DNA from: Sorghum bicolor
Taxonomy: Eukaryota > Streptophyta > Magnoliopsida > Poales > Poaceae
DNA: 64,000 bases
Reading direction: 5' to 3'
NCBI RefSeq assembly: GCF_000003195.3
Contig: NC_012871.2
Span: 48,641,862 to 48,705,861, forward strand
The notes beneath the pieces were generated by a model that saw nothing but the letters and a program-made list of their open reading frames with translations, was not told where the DNA came from and searched no databases. Position 1 is the stretch's first letter. Each line of letters starts with the position of its first letter. A program made the translations under genes and the position numbers. Shown one piece after another: positions 34,970 through 44,789 of this stretch.

Positions 34970-35395
34970 GGGCACCGGACGCTCACAGGGAGCCACCGGA
35001 CGCTCAGCTCCCAGCGTCCGGTGCTCAGGCGTCAGCCACGTGTCGCTAGCCGTTTGAAAATGACTGTTGCCGCCAACGGCTACTGCGCACACGCGTCTGC
35101 ACAGCACCACCGGACGGTCTGCAAGTCCACACCGGACGGTCCGGTGCTCACCGGACTCGTGCGCAGAGAGGGTTGCAAACTCGCACAGTCACCGGACGCA
35201 AGCCACCGGACGCACCCTGAGCGTCCGGTGCTCACCGAACTCATACGCAGTGAGGGTCGCCAAACCGCCCGCACACCGGACGCTGAGCACCGGACTCTCT
35301 CCGGTGCGTCCGGTGCACTCTGCTGCACCCGACAGCACACCGGACGCTAAAGGCCAGCGTCCGGTGCCTCCGCGCAGAGCGTCCGGTGAGTGTTT
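34970..35395. repeat. CACCGGACGC / GCGTCCGGTG array (5' LTR)
   Basis: About ten perfect CACCGGAC and six GTCCGGTG boxes lie in 425 bp, including the palindrome CACCGGACGGTCCGGTG near 35131. The sequence GCGCAGAGAGGGTYGCAAA-type spacer recurs between boxes, so the array probably grew by duplication. Confidence 0.87.
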
Positions 35396-36212
35396 CCTAC
35401 TGAGAAACACTCCCGCGACTTCTCCAAAATTCCCACTGGCGCAATAGAAAATATACGCTTAATTTTCTCAAAACCCACACCTCTCTCAACCCTAGGAACA
35501 CCACCTCCTTTGTAAATGTGCCAACACCACCAAGTGTACACCACCATGTGCAAGTGTGTTAGCATTTTCACAAACATTTTCTCAAAGGAGTTAGCCTCTC
35601 AACTTTCCACGCCACTCGATCCTAACACATATGCAAAGTTAGATCGCTCAAGTGGCACTAGATGACCGATATGCAAACTAGTTTGCCCCTCTTGATAGTA
35701 CGGCCATCTATCCTAAATCCGGTCATAAACTTCTCTACACACCTATGACCGGTTAAATGGATATGCTCTAGGTTATACCTTTGCCTTGCGCATTTCATTT
35801 CATCTCCTCCAATGCTGATGCAACACATGCACCAACCAATCACCAAATGATATGATCCACTTCATATCATCACGTGACCGTATTGGTTCATCGATCTTGA
35901 CCTCACTTGCTCTTCACTGTTGCCTCGGTCCATCGGCGCCAAGTCTTGCTCAAGCTTCACCGTCACACGCGGTCCCTCGTTTCAAAGCCTCCGACTTGCC
36001 CTTCACTCTTGCAACCGGTCCATCAAGCCAAGCCTCATCTTGATCTTCTCCACCTTGGTCACATGACTCCATGTCATGTCTCATATGCAATGAGCTCCTC
36101 CATCATCACATCATCACCTGTGGACTAATCTCCTGCGTATCTCACATAAACACTATTAGTCCACCTAAGTTGTCACTCAATTACCAAAACCAAACAAGGA
36201 CCTTTCAAAGGG

Positions 36213-36896
36213 CCACCGACAGATGTAAACATGGTATTTATATTGCCGATGGAGTTCCTTGCGCCATCCAGTGATGATGAGGAGCTGGATTTTTCCGACC
36301 AGATAGCTCAGTTGGCTCTGGATCCGATGACGGCTATCTTCGAAAAGCCTACCGACAATGAAAGGCAGCATCTTAAAGCTCTGTTCGTTAAAGGAAGAGT
36401 GGATGAGCAGCCGATGACCAAGATATTAGTCGATGGTGGGGCTGCTATCAATATTATGCCCTATGCAGTCTATCGGAAACTTGGGAAAGGAGATCAAGAT
36501 TTGACCAAGACCGATATGATGCTAAAAGATTTTGAAGGGAATGTGTCTCCAGTTAAGGGGGCAATATGCGTCGAGTTGACCATCGACAGCAAAACCTTGC
36601 CGACAACTTTCTTTGTGATCAGTGGAAAAGGTGCTTATAATCTGCTTCTAGGGAGAGATTGGATTCATGCTAATTGTTGCATCCCATCTACAATGCACCA
36701 ATGTTTGGTTCAGTGGGTAGGTGACAAGATTGAGATTGTCCTGGGAGATTCTTCTTATGTCATTGCATCGGCAGAGGCAGACACTTATGAAAGGACCAGG
36801 TGTATCTCGGGAGAAATTTGGGAGAAGGATTTCCTCAAAGTTGCCGATTATGAAATTCCACCGATCCAAGCAGTCGGTTCTGATGAGGAGTTTTAA
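36213..36896 (+). pseudogene. Tat aspartic protease region (3' part of gag-pro)
   Basis: The frame continues from 24935 without a shift. The retroviral-type aspartic protease is marked by ILVDGGAAINIMPYAVY (active-site Asp in a DGG form usual for Tat elements), and YNLLLGRDWIHA corresponds to the second conserved block. Protease would release Gag and Pol from the precursor. The frame ends with TAA at 36894-36896, overlapping the ATG of the next frame (TAATG). This segment itself is unbroken, but the upstream gag is not. Confidence 0.82.
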
Positions 36897-38490
36897 TGGA
36901 TAGGTTTGCCGATGATGGAAAATTAGGCCAGGGGTTTACATCGGTGGATGATTTGGTAGAGGTAGATATAGGTAGTGGTGATAAGCCTAGACCTACTTTT
37001 ATTAGCGCTAAGTTAAATTCTGAGTGTAAGCAACAATTGACCGATTTGTTAAAGGAATATAAAGATTGCTTTGCTTGGGATTATACCGAGATGCCTCGTT
37101 TAGACCGATCGATCCTTGAGCATTGGTTACCTATCAAATCTGGATTTCGGCCACATTAGTAGCCGGCTCGCCGATGTAATCCTAATATTCTTCCTGATAT
37201 TAAGGCCAAAATAACCAAACTTATCGAAACTAAATTTATTCGGCAGTGTCGGTATGCCGAGTGGATTTCCAATGTTGTTCCAGTTTACAAGAAAAATGGG
37301 AAGCTTCGAGTTTGTATTGATTTCAGGAATCTCAATAAGGCCACGCCAATGGATGGATACCCGATGCCGATTGCCGATTTGTTAGTTGATGCTGCAGCTG
37401 GGCATCGGATCATAAGCTTCATGGATGGTAATGCTGGATATAATCAAATATTCATGGCTGAAGAAGATATTCCAAAGACTGCATTTAGATGTCCTGGTTA
37501 TGTTGGGTTGTTTGAATGGATAGTCATGACCTTTGGATTGAAAAATGCTGGTGCTACTTATCAGAGGGCTATGAATTTTATCTTTCATGAGTTCATCGGC
37601 AAGCTAGTGGAAATTTATATTGATGATGTAGTGGTTAAGTCTGGAGATTTCATAAAGCATCTTGCCGATCTGCGAAAAGTATTGGAATGCACAAGGAAAC
37701 ATGGTTTAAAGATGAATCCTAACGAGTGTGCATTTGGCGTATCGGCAGGGCAATTTCTTGGTTTCATGGTGCATTGAAGGGGAATTGAAATTAGTAGAAG
37801 ATCAATTGATGCTATCAACAAAATAGTTGCTCCTACCAACAAAACCGAACTCCAATCTCTGATCGGTAAAGTAAATTTTATCAGGCGGTTTATATCTAAT
37901 TTGTCTGGTAAAATTCGTGCTTTCAGTCCTTTACTTAAATTGAAAGCCGATCAAGAGTTCATATGGGGGAAAGAGCAACAGTTGGCTTTAGATGAAATCA
38001 AGAATTATTTGGTAAATCCTCCAGTTCTGATTCCACCTCAGCAAGGAAAGCCCTTTAAATTATATTTATCTACCGATGGGATGGTCATCGGTTCGGCGTT
38101 GATTCAAGAATTCGAAGGGAAGGAACGTGTGATCTACTATTTAAGCAGAAGGTTGATTGATGCTGAGACTAGGTATTCGGCTATTGAAAAATTATGTTTA
38201 TGCCTATATTTCTCCTGCATTAAGTTGAGGCACTATTTACTATCGGCCGAATGCACTGTTATATGCAAAGATGATGTGGTCCGGTATATGCTATCTATGC
38301 CGATCATGAGTGGCAGGATCGGTAAGTGGATTTTGGCGCTGTCGGAATTCGATCTGCGTTACAAATCGGCTAAAGCGGTTAAAGGACAGATTATGGCCGA
38401 TTTTGTAACTCAACATTGCGGTGCAGTAGAAACTTTGGAAATTGTGCCTTGGACGCTCTTCTTTGATGGATCCACGTGTGACCGGGGGTA
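36896..38490 (+). pseudogene. Tat reverse transcriptase and RNase H, broken
   Basis: The frame opens at the ATG overlapping the preceding stop. Reverse transcriptase blocks are VYKKNGKLRVCIDFRNLNKA, FMDGNAGYNQI, and the catalytic YIDDVVVKS at about 37616. RNase H follows (YLSTDGMVIGSALIQE, IYYLSRRLIDAETRYSAIEK). In-frame stops lie at 37157-37162 (two adjacent TAGs), 37775-37777 and 38489-38491. The last is inside WTLFFDGSTCDRG, the start of the additional Tat-type RNase H. Adjacent TAGs in place of plausible CAG codons again suggest C-to-T decay. Confidence 0.85.
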
Positions 38491-38715
38491 GGAATCGGCA
38501 TAGTGTTAATTTCCCCTTGAGGAAAGAAGTATGAGTTCTCTTTGTCGATTGTTGCCACGTCAACAAATAATCAAGCTGAGTATCAAGCTTCAATCAAGGG
38601 GTTGGAATTATTAAAGGAAGTTCACGCTGATGCTGTTGAAATCTTCAGGGATTCTATGCTGGTTATAAATCAATTGGCTGGAAGCTACGAATGCCGAAGC
38701 GAAGTCCTTATAACT
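38440..38715 (+). pseudogene. Remnant of the additional Tat RNase H
   Basis: WTLFFDGSTCDRG is followed, after a change of frame, by TNNQAEYQASIKGLELLKE and AVEIFRDSMLVINQLAG. These are the conserved blocks of the second (archaeal-type) RNase H typical of the Tat lineage. At least one frameshift and a TGA near 38518 break it, and a further frame change precedes the integrase. Confidence 0.7.
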
Positions 38716-40128
38716 TATTAGGAAAGGAGTATGCAACTGTTAAGAGAATTCAGAGATTTCCGATTAGAGCATATTCCTCGGTTACATATGAGGAAGCTAA
38801 TCGGTTGGCTCAGCATGCATCGGGATATCAACCCATATTGAACACGTTATCGGCAATTAGTGCCGATGATTGGAGAAAAGAAATCATTGATTATTTAAAG
38901 GATCCATCCAAGAAAGTTGAGAGACGTGTTCGATTTCAAGCTACCAAGTATGTGCTCGTCGCGGATGAGTTATATTATTGGACAATTGATGGAGCTCTTC
39001 TCAAATGCTTAGGTGATGATGAGACTAAAAGTTTGATGGGAGAAATCCATGAAGGAGTGTGTGGAGCACACCAGTTGGCTTTTAAGATGAAATGGATGAT
39101 TAGGAGAAATGGGTATTATTGGCCGACTATACTTGAGGATTATTTTAAGTATTTCAAAGGATGTCAAGGATGTCAGAAGTTTGGCAATATTCAAAGAGCA
39201 CCCGCATCGGCAATGAATCCCATTATTAAACCTTGGCCGTTCCGGGGGTGGGCTATTGATCTAATCGGCCAGATTTATCCACCATCTAGCAAAGGGCATA
39301 AGTTTATCTTGGTTGCCACCGATTATTTCACCAAGTGGGTTGAAGCTATTCCTTTGAAGAAAGTCACATCGGCCAACATGATTGATTTTGTGAAAGAGCA
39401 TATTATTTGTCGATATGGTATTCCTCAAACAATTACTACCGATCAGGGTACTATGTTTACATCGGGAGAGTTTGATGAGTTTGCAATCGGTATGGGGATT
39501 AAGGTGTTGAATTCTTCTCCTTATTATGCTCAAGCTAATGGGCAGGCCGAGGCGTCCAACAAAGGGATTATCAAACTTATTAAACGGAAGATTGAAGAGA
39601 ATCCTAGGAGGTGGCATAAATTGTTAAATGAAGCTTTATGGTCATATCGGATGGCTTGTCATGGGTCGACCAAAGTGTCACCTTATCAATTGGTGTATGG
39701 ACACGACGCAGAGCTACCTTGGGAAATTAAGACTGGATCTAGGCGACTATCTTTTTAGGATCAATTGACTGCCGATGAATATGCCACTTTGATGACAGAC
39801 GAATTGGATGATTTAGCAGGGCATCGGTTGAGGGCTTTGATAAGCATAGAAGAGAATAAAAAGAGAGTTACCAGATGGTATGATAAGAAAGTAAAGGCTA
39901 AGGATTTTGCCGATGGAGACTTAGTATGGAAACTAATCTTACCGATCGGGACTAAAAGTTCAAAGTTTGGGAAATAGTCTCCCAATTGGGAGGGTCCTTA
40001 TCAGATAAACTGATCTCCTCCTGGCAAGGCCTATATTTTAGAAACTCTCGAAGGAGTTGAATTCCCTAGGGCATTGAATGGCAAATACTTAAATAAATAT
40101 TATCCTAGCATATGGCTTGATGCATGAA
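38691..40128 (+). pseudogene. Tat integrase, nearly complete
   Basis: Within the frame starting at 38691 the zinc-binding residues are H120, H127, C158 and C161, and the catalytic triad is D190 (WAIDLIG), D251 (TTDQGTMF) and E287 (GQAEASN), a DD35E spacing. A TAG at 39756-39758 follows LSF, and the C-terminal part continues in the same frame (RVTRWYDKKVKAKDFADGD). Two more stops fall near 39975 and 40010. The true N-terminus merges with the broken RNase H upstream, so the ATG at 38691 is only the first in the open frame. Integrase would insert the cDNA copy. Confidence 0.85.
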
Positions 40129-40284
40129 AGTTTAAGTGCCGATAACATTCCTATCGACTGGATTAAAGTGTATCTGCGGCCGGACTTAATGTTTTAAGAA
40201 GGTGCCGATAACAGTCCAATCGGCTAGACCAAAATAATCAGGAATGTTTAAAAGAAAAAGCAGGACACGCCGCCGATGAAGGGT

Positions 40285-43200
40285 TTACATGTTTAGCAGA
40301 GCCTGGATCGTCGATATGGCGCGCAGACGAATCTGATCGACTTCTTCTGTCTCCTTCATGTCTTCATCGGCAGAACCCTCCACTGGCTTCAGTTTCTTCT
40401 TCATCTGCAAAGCCTTGCGAGCTTGGATGTTTCGCTCCTGTTCGAGGGTCTTGATTGCTTTAGGCAGCTAGCTTTCTTCCTGTTAAGCTTGGGATAGAGC
40501 TTCTTCTACTTGTTTGAGTTCTGCCAACAAAGCTTCTCTCTTCGTCGATAGATCAGAGATCTTTTGCTTCAGTACATCTCCTGAGGATTTCAAAATGCCG
40601 ATGCTCTTATGCTTTTCATCAGCAAGGAGCTTTACTTTCATCATATCTTCTGAGAGCTGGGCGTGAGTAGCTCTATCGGCAAGACGTTGAGTGGCCTTTT
40701 GGTACTGAAGCTGTCGACTCTCCAAGTGAGCAGCCTTGAAGAGGATCTCCTCGGCATCGGTAGGAATTTGGCCTCTGAGAGCCTTGAACAGGGCTTTGGC
40801 CGGATCAGAGTTATCAACCAATTGGGCCGTGTCTTGATGAAGGAGGGCCGATAGATCTTCCAACTTTGCTCTAATCTCCGCCGATGAGATTCCAACCGCT
40901 CGAGAAGAACTTGCCTCCTCGCCTTCGTCCTCAGAAATTTCGATGGCAAAGGAGAACAAGCTATCGGAAGAATCTTGTTCCTGAAGGAGATAAAATAAGT
41001 TATTTTTATGATCAAGTGCCGATGATGATAAAAATGGAAATCAGGTAACTTACTTGTTTCAGAGCTATCTCTCGCCTCTGACTAGTTGAGGCTGATGGAA
41101 CCACAGGCTGATCAGCTGGAATTGCCGATGAGACTATATCAACTGAAAGATCAACAAGAGATGATTAATAAAGTGGAAAGATGGATCCATCGGCAGTGAT
41201 TTTACAGATAGTATTTTACCTTGAGGGAGTGCAATACTTGTCTGGACTGAGGAGACTACTGATGCTATGATTGAGCTCACTGGATCGGCGGTCTGTTCGT
41301 GTACATCAGCCGATGTTTCTTCTGCATGAAGTTCTTCTAGCTGAAGGTCTTCTGGCTGGGGCTCTTCTTGTGGTTGAGGGGGAGATGGTACTTGTTGTGT
41401 CTGGGCTTCTAGAGAAGAAGGGGATGATTCTACTGGGATCAGAGACCTTGGGGAGGAGGAGGCGTTGCTGTTCTTTGGCGCTTCGCTTGTGATCTGGTAC
41501 TCTTAGAACATTTTCTCTTCGGTTGACTAGACTGGGGGGCATCGGCAGTCGTGCTTCTAGTCTTTGCTGATTTACCGGTATGCTGATACAACAATGAAAA
41601 AGTTTATGAGTACAAGTGTAACAGGTATAAGTTGAAGAATTAAAAATTTTACCTTGAAGGCTTGTGCTAAAGCAGTGGCGGCTACCGATGGGGATGTCTT
41701 CGTTCGCTTGGTGGTAACTTTCTTGAGACGCACACCCCGATGTATTATAACAGCCAAGGTTGGAGCGTTGTTGCCGATCAAAGAGATCGGGCCCGATGGA
41801 AGGAGTTCAATCGGCCTACCACTCCTGCTGACTAATGGTGGTGTATCATCGGCCTGAATACAACAAAGAAAGTAAGTTACCGATGGAAAATGAAAGTGAA
41901 AGGATTGAAGCATCGGTTTAAAGTACTTACAGTATTATCAGGGACTTTGTATTTGGGGTCGATCATGCCATGGTAGGCGAGAGCCGATCTGCAGAACAAA
42001 TGCTCTTTCCAATCTTCCCACCACTGTTTGTATGCCTGAGTGATGAAGATCCAAGCCGATAGATCGATATCTGTATCGGCGTTTGGTGGAAGTTGAGCTA
42101 CCTTGATCCATTCCAGATTGCTGGTGATGGTCTCCCTCGGCTTTATCACATCGACATAGCAAAGTGCAATCGGCAGTTGGCCGAAAGCCAGTTGGTGAGC
42201 TAGTGCCGATGGGTTGTAAAACTCATAGGTCAGATTGGAGGCTTTCCCACTACCAAAGAAGTTCACTGGTATGGCTCTTGGGGTGATAATTTCCATCATC
42301 ACGTCACGGTCCTTGTTGAGAGCATCATTGAAGGGGTGGAAAGTCAAGGGGAATCTGGTGTCCGGATCTTCACAAGGCATCCATGCCCGCTGTTCTCTAG
42401 TTAGACCCTCGTACAGAGTTTGAAAGAATCGGCTAACCTGGTCTTCGTTACCACCAGTGCCAGGTAAGACTATGGCCGCTTCGCCAAAGTTCAAGGGAGA
42501 GTGAGTTGCCGATTCTTCTTCATCCAGTTCATAATCTTCGGCTATGTCCCTGGGGAAGCGCTGTGCAAAGAGGTCGAATTCAAGGCGCTTGTGCATGTGG
42601 AGGTTAAGCCACATGTTGATGAACCACCAAGGACCACCTATGTTGCCGATGGGTTGGCCGAGCAGGAGTTTCCTAGCTACTTGATGGAGGAGGTGATAAG
42701 CCGAGCCGACCAAGTATCGGCCAAGAGGAAATCGGCCGCCATCGGCTAGTCTTTCTGCTGCCGATAAGTAAACAGAAGTTGGTCCTGCCGATCGGCCACA
42801 GAATACAAATTTATCCAACCACATATTCAGAAAAGTGGTCTGTTCCTTTGCATTGACAGCACCTATTTTTCGGTACTTCTGAATGTACCCGGACCAACCG
42901 CCGATAGCACGAGTTTCTACCTTAGCACTGGGTCTGGTGTCGAACAGGTGGCTGTTATCGGCAGTGGATATATCTAAGCCGGTGAGCATAAGTACATCGG
43001 CAAGTGTAGGAGAAGCAGGGCCATGGCCAAACACAAAAGCATTGAGCGTGTCTGACCAAAAGTATGAGGCAGCAATTAGCAGTGACTCATTCCTCTCCAT
43101 ATCGGCAAGGGACAACCTAATGCACTGATCCAATTTTCGCTCGCCCCATTGAACCTCATTTGAGTGGCTGACTCTCAAAAACCAATCCTTCCATCCCTTG

Positions 43201-43521
43201 GTAGGACTGGGCCAGGAATGGAAGGTATCTTTTAATAGATCTAGGGAGAAGTTTTCGGCTCTAAAAGGAACTTTGTTTGTCTCTGCGTTTATCAGATCGG
43301 TGGGATCTGGGTTTCCTAGCGGGCCACGACATTGGAGGTGAGGTTGATCGGTAGGAATAACGATCTTATCGGCCAAATCCTAGAAGTTTTTGAGGGTAAA
43401 AAGAAGAACAAAAAGAAAAGGGAATATTCAGTAAGGCGAATTGCGGATGAACAGGAGTACAGTAAAAGTGCAGGAGAAAGGGTGGTAAGCTGACCTCAGG
43501 AACGACGAAGTTGATGGCCAT
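40285..43521 (-). pseudogene. Antisense spliced plant-mobile-domain gene carried by the Tat element
   Basis: Six exons can be placed on the minus strand with GT-AG introns: 43521-43495, 43379-41931, 41853-41653, 41582-41220, 41142-41054 and 40980-40285, about 940 codons. Exon phases agree at every junction if exon 4 lacks one base, which it appears to do in the run CCTCCTCCTCCCC near 41450. The long exon 2 has plant-mobile-domain (PMD) features: FWSDTLNAFVFGHGPASP followed by TLADVLMLTGLDIS, and WWFINMWLNLHMHKRLEF. Exon 4 encodes basic segments (PKRKCSKSTRSQAKRQR). Exon 6 encodes an acidic stretch and a coiled coil. Stops at 40483-40485 and 40468-40470 would shorten the product. PMD-related antisense ORFs are, as I recall, reported from Tat elements. 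Function is unknown. Confidence 0.75.
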
Positions 43522-43664
43522 CTCCTCGCAGATCGAAGACTTGGGGGATGGTGAAGAAAGGCCTTTGTTGAAGTCCTTGGAGACCTCGGGTAATGCTGCT
43601 GCCGTAAAAGTGGATTTTGGGGCTCTAGAATGACAAGGTGGAGAAGGAGTACCGGAGAAGGGAG

Positions 43665-43672
43665 TATTTATA
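43665..43672 (-). promoter_or_regulatory. TATA box of the antisense PMD gene
   Basis: Minus-strand TTTTGTCCTATAAATACTCC contains TATAAATA, about 145 bp upstream of the ATG at 43521, leaving an untranslated leader of some 115 bases. It is separate from the LTR promoters, so the gene appears to have its own transcription unit pointing into the element. Confidence 0.65.
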
Positions 43673-44056
43673 GGACAAAACGGACAGGGGCAAATTTGAC
43701 TTATCTCTTCGCCGCATCCGTGAAATCCGAGGGTGCTCAGGTGGATATGGTAACTGTTCGCACGGTAATCAAGGGATTGCGCAGGTGATTTGACAGCAAG
43801 CGGTCAAGATTTTGGAGATATTTCACTGTACAAGATCTCCTGGTCGGTCCATCGGCAGTTCTCTCTAACAGTAATGTTGTCGATGGGCGCATAAAGTGGA
43901 GAGATTCAGTTCGGGGGGTTGAGGAATTTCAGGAATATGCAAGAGAATCGGGCCAAGGTTGTTCAGGTTTAACGAACGGTTACCAAATTGAGAGAATTAA
44001 TTGCGGAAAGGCATCATTACTGCAGAGAATTTTGGAGCATTAATGATTTCATACTC
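43673..44056. other. Noncoding spacer upstream of the PMD gene
   Basis: Sequence between the antisense promoter and the polypurine tract. It holds the upstream region of the PMD gene on the minus strand; no gene is visible on either strand. Confidence 0.5.
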
Positions 44057-44074
44057 CAAAATTGGGGGGGCATG
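44057..44074 (+). other. Polypurine tract of the Tat element
   Basis: AAAATTGGGGGGGCATG directly precedes the 3' LTR. Confidence 0.8.
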
Positions 44075-44789
44075 TGTTGACGCTGTTTTTGGACACGTAC
44101 CCGGGGATCGGTAAGGTATAGATCGGCAGATGGAGTAACGGTAACTAGTCTGCAGGGAAGTTGCCGATGAAGGTAGTTGCCGATGAAGAGACGATTGAAT
44201 GTGACTAAGTCCAGAGGTGGTGACGTGCTCATACCGATGATCAGTATTGGTGTTTGCCGATAGCCGTAACAGGGGATCTGCCGATGACTCTGAAGGGAAG
44301 CGTAGAGATTGTCGGTTGGTCTGCGGTGGTGTCCCGGTCGGTTACAAGGGGTGGTGTTATATTTTCCTTAGTTGTTTAAATTCGTTTTGTATACGGATTC
44401 CGTTTAAATTGGAATTTGAGTCCTAGTCGTGTCTGATTGTAGCTCTTTGAGCAGGGTATAAATGTAGACTCTAGGGCCATGTAATGAAAAATCTATCAAT
44501 CAATCAAACACAATTTTTTACTCATATTCCAGCATCTACTTTTTCGACGACTTCGTCATATTTTTCTTTTTATTACGAGTTCTTAGGGATTCGTCGACTT
44601 AAGCTCGGTGTGTTCTCAATTTCCGCGTGATCACCTCTTGGCCATGACATCCGGGCGCATCGCTATTCTCGGGACCAAAGTGGTCGAGTTACCACCTTTG
44701 TCGATTGTAAAGGTCAAATCGGCTGGCACGCCTTAACTTTTAAATCGGGTATTAACCCTTTGTGTTTGCAGATCAGTTTTGCATCAACA
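44075..44789 (+). repeat. 3' LTR of the Tat element
   Basis: This 715-bp repeat pairs with 9955-10669 and differs at about 26 positions by eye. Its TATA box is at 44457-44464. The minus-strand frame at 44017-44232 is not a gene. Confidence 0.93.

Larger units (their letters stand above)
24936..36207 (-). mobile_element. Gag-only copia-type retrotransposon (TR-GAG-like)
   Basis: LTRs at 24936-28935 (enlarged by a gap and an inserted fragment) and 33814-36207 (2394 bp) are flanked by a perfect 5-bp duplication, AAGGG (24931-24935 and 36208-36212). On the minus strand the order is 5' LTR, initiator-Met-tRNA-type primer site, a copia-like Gag with zinc knuckles, about 3 kb without coding capacity, polypurine tract, 3' LTR. 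No protease, integrase or reverse transcriptase can be found, so the element must use proteins from another copia element. Such gag-only elements have been described in plants as TR-GAG. The insertion splits the Tat gag-protease frame cleanly. Confidence 0.92.
33814..36207 (-). repeat. 5' LTR of the gag-only element (2394 bp)
   Basis: On the minus strand it runs from TGAAAGGTCC to CGACCCTTCA. It is uninterrupted, unlike its partner. It contains the TATA box at 34913-34922 and the box array at 34970-35395. It differs from the partner LTR by roughly 2% where I compared them; I did not count exhaustively. Confidence 0.93.
9955..44789 (+). mobile_element. Tat-lineage Ty3/gypsy LTR retrotransposon, nested host of three other elements
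   Basis: Two 715-bp LTRs (9955-10669 and 44075-44789) begin TGTTGA and end TCAACA. The flanks are GAGGT (9950-9954) and GAGAT (44790-44794), a 5-bp target duplication with one mismatch. Between them lie, in order, gag, an aspartic protease, reverse transcriptase with YIDD, RNase H, remains of a second RNase H and an integrase, all on the + strand, then an antisense PMD gene. An additional RNase H and extra ORFs are known traits of the Tat lineage. Without its insertions the element is about 12.4 kb. The LTRs differ at roughly 26 of 715 positions by eye (about 3.6%), older than the Athila copy nested in it. All sense genes carry stops or frameshifts. Confidence 0.92.

Noticed and set aside
36010..36207. 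Independent element end near 36103
   Set aside because: The uninterrupted LTR at 33814-36207 shows this sequence is simply the LTR terminus; the break exists only in the partner copy at 28821.
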